In this document: one piece after another, positions 58,140-64,000 of the stretch
Layout: each line of letters starts with the position of its first letter
Position numbering within the stretch: position 1 is the first letter of the stretch
NCBI GenBank assembly: GCA_015680685.1
Contig: MNCI01023815.1
Location: forward strand, 730,448 to 794,447
Length of the DNA stretch: 64,000 nt
Source: Gnetum montanum
Lineage: Eukaryota > Streptophyta > Gnetopsida > Gnetales > Gnetaceae
Direction: 5' to 3'
Notes under the pieces: model-generated
Told to the model about the DNA's origin: nothing
Databases searched by the model: none
Seen by the model: only the letters and a program-made list of their open reading frames with translations
Position numbers and translations under genes: made by a program

Positions 58140-59868
58140 TGAACTCTAAGAGATTTCTCCCATGAGCAAAAGAACCTAATTAAACTTGCATTGAGATAGA
58201 AATAATTAGTAAACAACTTATTTATATATTTTAGTTCATAAGAAGCTTTTCATTGAAAGTGAAAACTTCAATGGGTACTTTGAAAGTCTTAATACTTTTT
58301 CTACCTAAAGGAAATGTTCTTTTAGAAAAAAAAATAATTGGAAAGGTGAAATCTAGTGTTGGCATCCCAAAACTATTAAGCCTTTACTTTCTCTTAGTGA
58401 TGTTAATGGTGTTTTGATATTCTAATAGACTATCTAGTTATCCTTATTATCTTAGTTATGAACTAAGTTATGACTCATGAATGTAATTTTGTTGTTTAAT
58501 AATATCATTTATCTTTGGTTCTTGGGGTCTACCATAACAACCACACCTTCCTAAGGCAAAAAATCATCTTCAACCTTTTTACATATTTGGTCAATTTGTT
58601 GTTTTCAATATTACTGATTTCAAAAGCATTGGCAATGAAATATTAATTATTTAATTATTTTATTTTTAAATGCTCTTGCTCTTCTCTAACTATGCAACCC
58701 TAAACTATATATTATCAAGGTACCCATAAAAAAACTTTATCTTTTTAATGATTCCATTTCTAATTTTTAGTATTTATCTTGTAATTACATTTCCTACAAA
58801 ATCACCTATCATGCAATTATTCTACACTTTACTGACGATGCAATTATTCTACTTCTTACAATATGTCTATAGCATAATACTTTCTTTTCAAGTAAGTTTC
58901 AAAAAATGAATCTAAAATCTAAGGTTATTAATAGGATATACATTTCAAATATGAAAGAATACTATAATTAAAAATAATGGTTCAATAATCTTAATAATAT
59001 AGCAATATTTAACAAATTTCTTGGAGTTTTAGAATATTGATCTTGTTGACCTTTTGAATGGTAAAGGAGGGATTTCACATAGTCAAATGGGAGGTGCTTT
59101 AGAAACTTTGGTCTAATGCTTGAGGGGAAAAGATTTACCTTGATAAATTAGAGAGGTCATCTTAACCTTAACCTAAAGTATTTATGGGTACCAATTCCTC
59201 TTCGAATTTATGGTTTGATTACTAGAATCAAAGTGAGCTATTACAATAACTTTAGGGCATTTTCTTGAATTTGTTTTTAATCTTTTGTGAAATGTATACT
59301 TTCTCCAAGACATTTAAGTTCTTTTTAAAGGTATAATAAAATTCTATTTCAATTTTAATTTTAAAATAGTGTAATTTTTTGAATTTTTTTTATTTTTTAT
59401 TATAATAATAAAAGAAGAATCCTTCTTTCAATTACTTGAGCAATGACAAATAGTGACTTTTAAGGACACTGATATTTTATAATAGCTTTTTATTGAGAAG
59501 CAAGTAAAAATGAGCTAATTACCAAACGCTATATTTGGAAACAAATTTTCAAGATGGAACTGGGAGTTATAATCCAGAAACTAAGTATTAAACTGTACAG
59601 AAAATGTGATGGTCTTATTTCTTTTTACTGTGAAAAGAAAAATGATGGTTTCATTGATGTCTGATTTTATCATTTTTCAATGTTTGATTCTTTAAAGACT
59701 AAATCTAGAGTCTCCTTACACTTGAGAATATCATTTATTTATATTTTATAGCATACTACAAGATTTGATCATTCAAAACATTGAAAATAATTATCTCGCA
59801 GTTTGACCCATTTTATGAATTTGGTACTCATTTCTCATATCAGATCCAAATATTTCAATTTGCAACAG
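58140..59868. other. AT-rich DNA upstream of the Rab exon (possible intron)
   Basis: No P-loop (GDSGVGKS) or switch-region coding is found on the plus strand, so the 5' exon of the Rab is not here. The 3' end (TTTCAATTTGCAACAG) is a good splice acceptor. Confidence 0.5.
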
Positions 59869-60304
59869 GTACAAAGCCATTACAAGCAGCTATGACAGAG
59901 GATCCGTGGGCGCATTGCTGGTGTATGATATAATCAAGAAAAGCACTTTTCAAAGCGAGAATAGGTGGCTTACAGAGCTTAGAGAGCATACCCAGAATAA
60001 CATTGTTGCAATGCTGGTGGAAAATAAATCAGATTTACTGGACTTAAGGAATGTTTCAACTGAAGTAGCCCAAAGTTTTGCTGAACAAGAGGGTTTGTAT
60101 TACATTGAAACTTCAGCTTTGGATAGCAGTAACGTAGAGGCTGCTTTTAATCAGGTTTTGACTCAAATATACAGGACTGGGACAAAAAAAAAACCCTTGG
60201 TTATGTCTTTAGACAGCACAAAATTTCTTGGGCTAGGGCAACCTATTTCACTTCAGGATGATGTAACTCCCTTTAACAAAGGTGGTTGCTGCAAGACTCA
60301 TTAG
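59869..60304 (+). pseudogene. orphan 3' exon of a RABA-type Rab GTPase
   Basis: After acceptor TTTGCAACAG the exon opens with the second half of a split Arg codon and reads [20 protein letters not shown], then [20 protein letters not shown] (G4 NKSD), [22 protein letters not shown] (G5 SAL) and a hypervariable tail ending in [15 protein letters not shown], a CCxxx prenylation motif. Family exon 1 would carry the P-loop and switch I, and plant RABA genes have an intron at exactly this Arg. No such exon is found upstream. Changes from the usual AYYRGAVGA (Tyr to Asp) and GNKSD (Gly to Glu, codon 60020-60022) also suggest relaxed constraint. Intact RABA/Rab11 proteins direct trans-Golgi traffic. 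It could still be functional if exon 1 lies beyond a very long intron. Confidence 0.65.
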
Positions 60305-62340
60305 ACTAGCATGTTCATGGATATCTGCTGTTTAGATTATTTATTTTACCAATAATGGTCATGGATATTCGCTGTTGTAACTCCCTAGGATGAGGTTCTC
60401 TGCAATTTGTTTACCAATTGTTTTTCTACCTTTAGGCGTATAATTTTTGCTGTACACGGCAATTTTAGTATAGGATGAGTAATTGTATCTGGCTTTACCA
60501 TTGATGGTAGCTAAATGTTCTGATGGTTATCTATTCTACATAGATGAGGCTGCAATAAAGCTGACATGTAGATGCTTGATGCCTATGATGTTTGCTTCTA
60601 AAAAATGTTCAAATTTCCCTAGTGAATAATCATATTGGCTTGGTTTATTCAAACTATTTCGTCCGGGTAAAATACTATCATCAAATCAAGCGCTAAATTT
60701 AGATGATGAAGATCATGTTTTTCATTTTTTAAATCACCAACTAAACAAGTGCTCAAATTTTTTCTTCAAAGCATTGCATTTTATGTTTCAAACTAATATT
60801 TAGAGTTAATTAATTGTGTAGCATTGGCAAGAGCATACCTTTATACTCCACAAGGCTTTTATTTTCTAGAAAGCAGTCGTACACTATTGTTAAATCTGTT
60901 TCAGAGTACCAGTCAATCACCCATGCTTACATTGATGATATAAAGCTTCTTAGCACTACCAGTCTGATATGTTTACCATGGAAGTTCATCTACAGGCGAT
61001 GATTTTAGGGTCTAACCTCATCAGGTTGCTTGCATTGACTTGGACAGTTCAACAACATTTGTAACAGCTCATTTTGGGTGGAAATTTCGATAAACTGTAC
61101 ATCGATTATCTTTCTAAGATGTGCATTTCTTTATTTCAATTATTGGTTTTTTAACTTTACTATGTATATTGAATCTATTGGTGATGAAGTTGATTTCTCA
61201 ACCAAAGTTGCACGTTCATGCTATGATTGAAGCATTTCTTCCCAATTCTTTGAGAACACCTCAAATTTCCTTATGTTGCTGGAAGTGTTGGTTTGACAAA
61301 GAACTAATTCATACAGTGATGACACACTTGCAATTTTAGCATAAAAGTGTAGTGACACAAAGCTGTTTTATGTGTTCTTCTTTTGAATTCCAACAATTTG
61401 CACCGTTTGTTTCATGATCAGACCAATCCAACACCGCCACGCTTAGACATACAGAGCAATACCAAAACTCCATGTTAACAGATTTCGCATTTTTAACTGA
61501 TCTAAGCGTTTGAAAAAGAAAAACACTACACTTTTATACAAGCATGTAGCATATTTTGAGACACCTAACATGATGTCTCCAGAGTCATTATAACTAAACT
61601 AGTTAATTCATCGAAAATTTGTTTTTAAAGTTAATATTGACTTGGGAAAAGATTGGATTTCCCTCAGTGCGGCAGGAGGCAGATTTTTCTCCTAAGGTGG
61701 CATCTGTATTTTCCACTCTAATTCTGCAAACATACTCTCAATGACCCTTCTTGGTTAAGGAAAGCTTCAAGCTACTGCATACATCCAGAAATTATATCTA
61801 GTACGACAAAAATGAAATTGCTGTTATATTTAGAACAAACTTGTAAAAACGCAGAGTGATGAAACTTTAATGCCTAGATGAACAATATTAATGCACACTA
61901 CTATAAGTAATCCTAGCTGCAAATTTCTGTGGTATTTTTATACTTAGTTCACAACTTCTAAAAGCGGACCACTTTCTACCTATCGAGTTAAACATAGTCA
62001 ACTGTCTAACAGATCCACATGATTATTAAAGTAAATTTTCTTCTTTAGGTGTAGAGCATACAAACAATCTCCTGAAACTAACATTTATGCATAGAAAAGG
62101 GCATTCTAGGTTTTAATGGACGAGTTCTTGCAAGCTATAAACCAGTAACGGCCTCTCATCACTACTAATAAATAAAGACTCCCCAGTGAAACCAACATTT
62201 GATACAAATTATTCAAACTTCTTACAAAATTGATCCCAAAACTGTATTTTCATTCAAACTGGTATGATCAAAACACACTCCATACAATATCCTCGAATTT
62301 AAAACAGCAAAATCTCAGCAAAGTACTAGACCAAACTCGA
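60305..62340. other. 3' flank of the Rab exon and intergenic DNA
   Basis: A plus-strand AATAAA at 60554-60559, 250 bases after the Rab stop, is a possible polyadenylation signal. Otherwise AT-rich, with no gene recognised. Open stretches at 60814-61002 and 61121-61339 have no family signature. Confidence 0.45.
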
Positions 62341-62796
62341 TCAATCCTTGGCCTTAGAACCAAAAGCAACCTCATCCATGTTCTGGCCAAGCCTCTTATA
62401 TTTACCACCGGATTCAACGAGACCAGGGCATGGTCTGTAAGCTTTGATGGGCCACCATGTGAAACCAGGAATGGCACCAATTCCTCCCTGAATTCTGCCG
62501 TCGCCATTGCAGCCCTTCTGAAGCTCTGCTCTTCCACAGGTCTTGCATCCAGTCAACACAGTTTCACTTTCCTTGACTGCTTCCCCTTCTTTTTCCTGCT
62601 CACCCACAACTTCATCTGTGCTTACTGCATGGATTTGCCATTTTCCAGCCTGAATGATGCTTCTGAGCTTGAGGCGGCCAGTATTGAGAGGCCTTGGCTG
62701 AAGCAACGAAGAAATGGAGGTTGTGACAGAGGTGGAATTGGGGGAAACTGGAAGAATGGTCTGAGAGCAAACAGGGGCTCTTACTGGAGCTGCCAT
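62341..62796 (-). CDS. small plastid-type protein with CxxC motif
   Basis: A single exon of 151 residues. I choose the ATG at 62796-62794 (MAAPVRAP): the frame continues two codons upstream only to a GTG, and this ATG gives a typical plastid transit peptide (residues 1 to about 50, rich in Ser/Thr/Pro/Arg, few acids). An acidic linker (60-78) follows, then CKTCGRAELQKGCNGDG (Cys 84, 87 and 96), RIQGGIGAIPGFTWWPIKAY and RPCP, ending DEVAFGSKAKD. The C-terminal half looks like a family conserved across land plants, possibly the FtsH5-interacting protein type (FIP, At5g02160), but I am unsure of that name. The Cys pattern resembles a half DnaJ-type zinc site. Likely chloroplast; role unknown. 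Confidence 0.75.
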   Translation of the reverse strand: MAAPVRAPVCSQTILPVSPNSTSVTTSISSLLQPRPLNTGRLKLRSIIQAGKWQIHAVSTDEVVGEQEKEGEAVKESETVLTGCKTCGRAELQKGCNGDGRIQGGIGAIPGFTWWPIKAYRPCPGLVESGGKYKRLGQNMDEVAFGSKAKD

Positions 62797-63879
62797 TGGC
62801 ACACCTTTGGAATGCGGTTGCAGGAATGTGGGGATTTCATGACATTCATTTCAGAGATCGTTGGCCAATCTGTGTATCGTATTCACTTGTTTCTGTGGCT
62901 GATATTAACTGCCCATAGGCTTTGTGATCCAGGTGGTTAAGTGATTTTTCCCTATGTTCGAGATAAAAGAAAGGTTTGCTGCAGATGCAATTAGGATGCG
63001 TTAGAGATCCATGGAAAGTTTTCTGCAATGTGTTGCGCTACGGATCAGAAACTTAGAAGGTACCACGCCAAAATACATGAAAAGCAAAATGATATAGAAG
63101 TTCAAGATATCTTTTTCAAGTTTTAATCCTTATAATCTTATTATTTAAAAAATTCTCTTTCAAAGGCATGTTGGAACAAGAACTATAAGATTATATATAC
63201 CTTGGGATATATAGCAACATAAAACTTTCATAGAGTGGAACTTTATACTCAGCCAACATTAATTACTAAGTAGAAATCACCAAAACTAACATGGAAATAA
63301 ATAACTTTTCAATTTTAAAGATGTATAATAAAGTGTACAATCTTACACTATATACTTTGAAACATCAAGAGAGAGATTAATTTTTAGTAGGATGGATGGT
63401 CTCAGTCCTAATATCATTTTCCATATCTATCCTCGAACTTGAAATAGTAATAAAAGGATTTGATGTAGCAATAGAAAGCTTTGGTGAAATATCAAATTTT
63501 GTAAGGGAGGAAGATAGAAATAGTATATGTTTACACAAATTGTTCATCACAATTTACCATATGTCCAAACATTTTAGCATTTTCTACAACCCTCATATCA
63601 ACATAATATTTACCCACTAGGTAGACAATAATCTTTTTATATAAGGGAAAATTTTCCTTATATACTATCTATTTAGACTAATCAATATTTTTTGTACTAA
63701 TAGTAAAAATTGTTCCATAAGCTTCTATCTTCTCTGGTTTCTTTATTGCCATTTGATCATTGTCAGTGACCTAAATTTGATTTTTTGTCTATTTAGCTTT
63801 AGATTGTGCTTTTTCTTCCTTAGTTTCAACACATTTTTTTCTTTTTATCATCATCTTTTTTCTAAGGCGAAAAAGAATA
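62797..63879. other. 5' flank of the plastid-type gene and AT-rich DNA
   Basis: The upstream 200 or so bases of the minus-strand gene are the likely promoter. No TATA box is certain. The rest is AT-rich without a recognised gene. Confidence 0.4.
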
Positions 63880-63960
63880 AACATTAACCAAATGTCCTTT
63901 ATGATGACAAAAATTGAAAGACTTGGGAATATTATAATATGTAATTAGTTAAATGTAAGT
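63880..63960 (-). pseudogene. possible zinc-knuckle remnant of a copia Gag
   Basis: The minus strand reads YYNIPKSFNFCHHKGHLVNVY. A C-x2-C-x4-H-x4-C knuckle with its first and last Cys lost would look like this (KGH core kept). The downstream reading is Lys/Glu-rich but broken. Weak, and offered only as a hint of another copia remnant at the window edge. Confidence 0.25.
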
Positions 63961-64000
63961 CTTTTTGTTTGCTTCTAGTACCATTTTTTTTTTTTACAAT

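Noticed and set aside
62230-62940. 236-codon plus-strand open stretch
   Set aside because: It is the complement of the plastid-type gene on the minus strand, which has a transit peptide and conserved Cys motifs. The plus reading has neither.
1-64000. CRISPR arrays, bacterial operons, tRNA or rRNA genes
   Set aside because: None seen. The tandem repeats have no regular spacers and the DNA is plant nuclear in character.

Overview
The window looks like nuclear DNA from a seed plant with a large, retroelement-rich genome. The evidence is spliceosomal introns with GT...AG borders, plant-type Rab and plastid proteins, and decayed Ty3/gypsy (Athila-like and Tat-like) and Ty1/copia elements nested among sparse genes. 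A gymnosperm would fit, but that is inference and nothing here proves it. Only three host loci are supported. They are a five-exon coiled-coil gene (minus strand, 15569-21134), an orphan 3' exon of a RABA-type Rab GTPase (plus strand, 59869-60304), and a single-exon gene for a small plastid-type cysteine-containing protein (minus strand, 62341-62796).

Layout. 1-6469: an Athila-like element with gag and protease but no reverse transcriptase or integrase; its 5' LTR is cut by the window edge and its 3' LTR is complete (5438-6469). 6470-9032: further LTR pieces of the same family, one in reverse orientation and one flanked by a polypurine tract and a primer-binding-like site. 9033-13568: a minus-strand copia element with a truncated 5' LTR and a probable scaffolding artefact inside it. 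13569-22729: intergenic DNA around the coiled-coil gene. 22735-40068: a 17.3-kb Tat-type gypsy element bounded by the perfect 5-bp duplication ATCTT. It has about 1.8-kb LTRs, gag-pro, RT/RNase H, a second RNase H and integrase. It also carries an antisense gene-like unit whose predicted introns join coherent reading frames, lying downstream of an antisense TATA box. 40074-49050: an old tandem-repeat block (165-bp units plus a repeated body of about 1.2 kb) into which a 4.4-kb copia element has inserted. 49743-51480: LTRs of the Athila-like family, one a solo LTR with the duplication ATAAC. 51720-58100: minus-strand Athila-like RT-RNase H-integrase followed by a long decayed extra ORF. 58140-64000: the Rab exon, the plastid-type gene and unannotated AT-rich DNA.

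How it fits together. The retroelement proteins are all broken, largely by TAG/TGA/TAA stops in place of sense codons and by catalytic substitutions, so none appears autonomous now. The gag-pro-only element and the nearby pol-bearing remnant share a general type and could have been a non-autonomous/autonomous pair. All four N bases sit at or beside direct or inverted duplications of flanking sequence, so those repeats are best read as unmerged contig ends. The strongest candidate for something undescribed is the antisense, intron-containing unit inside the Tat-type element at about 28.1-30.9 kb.
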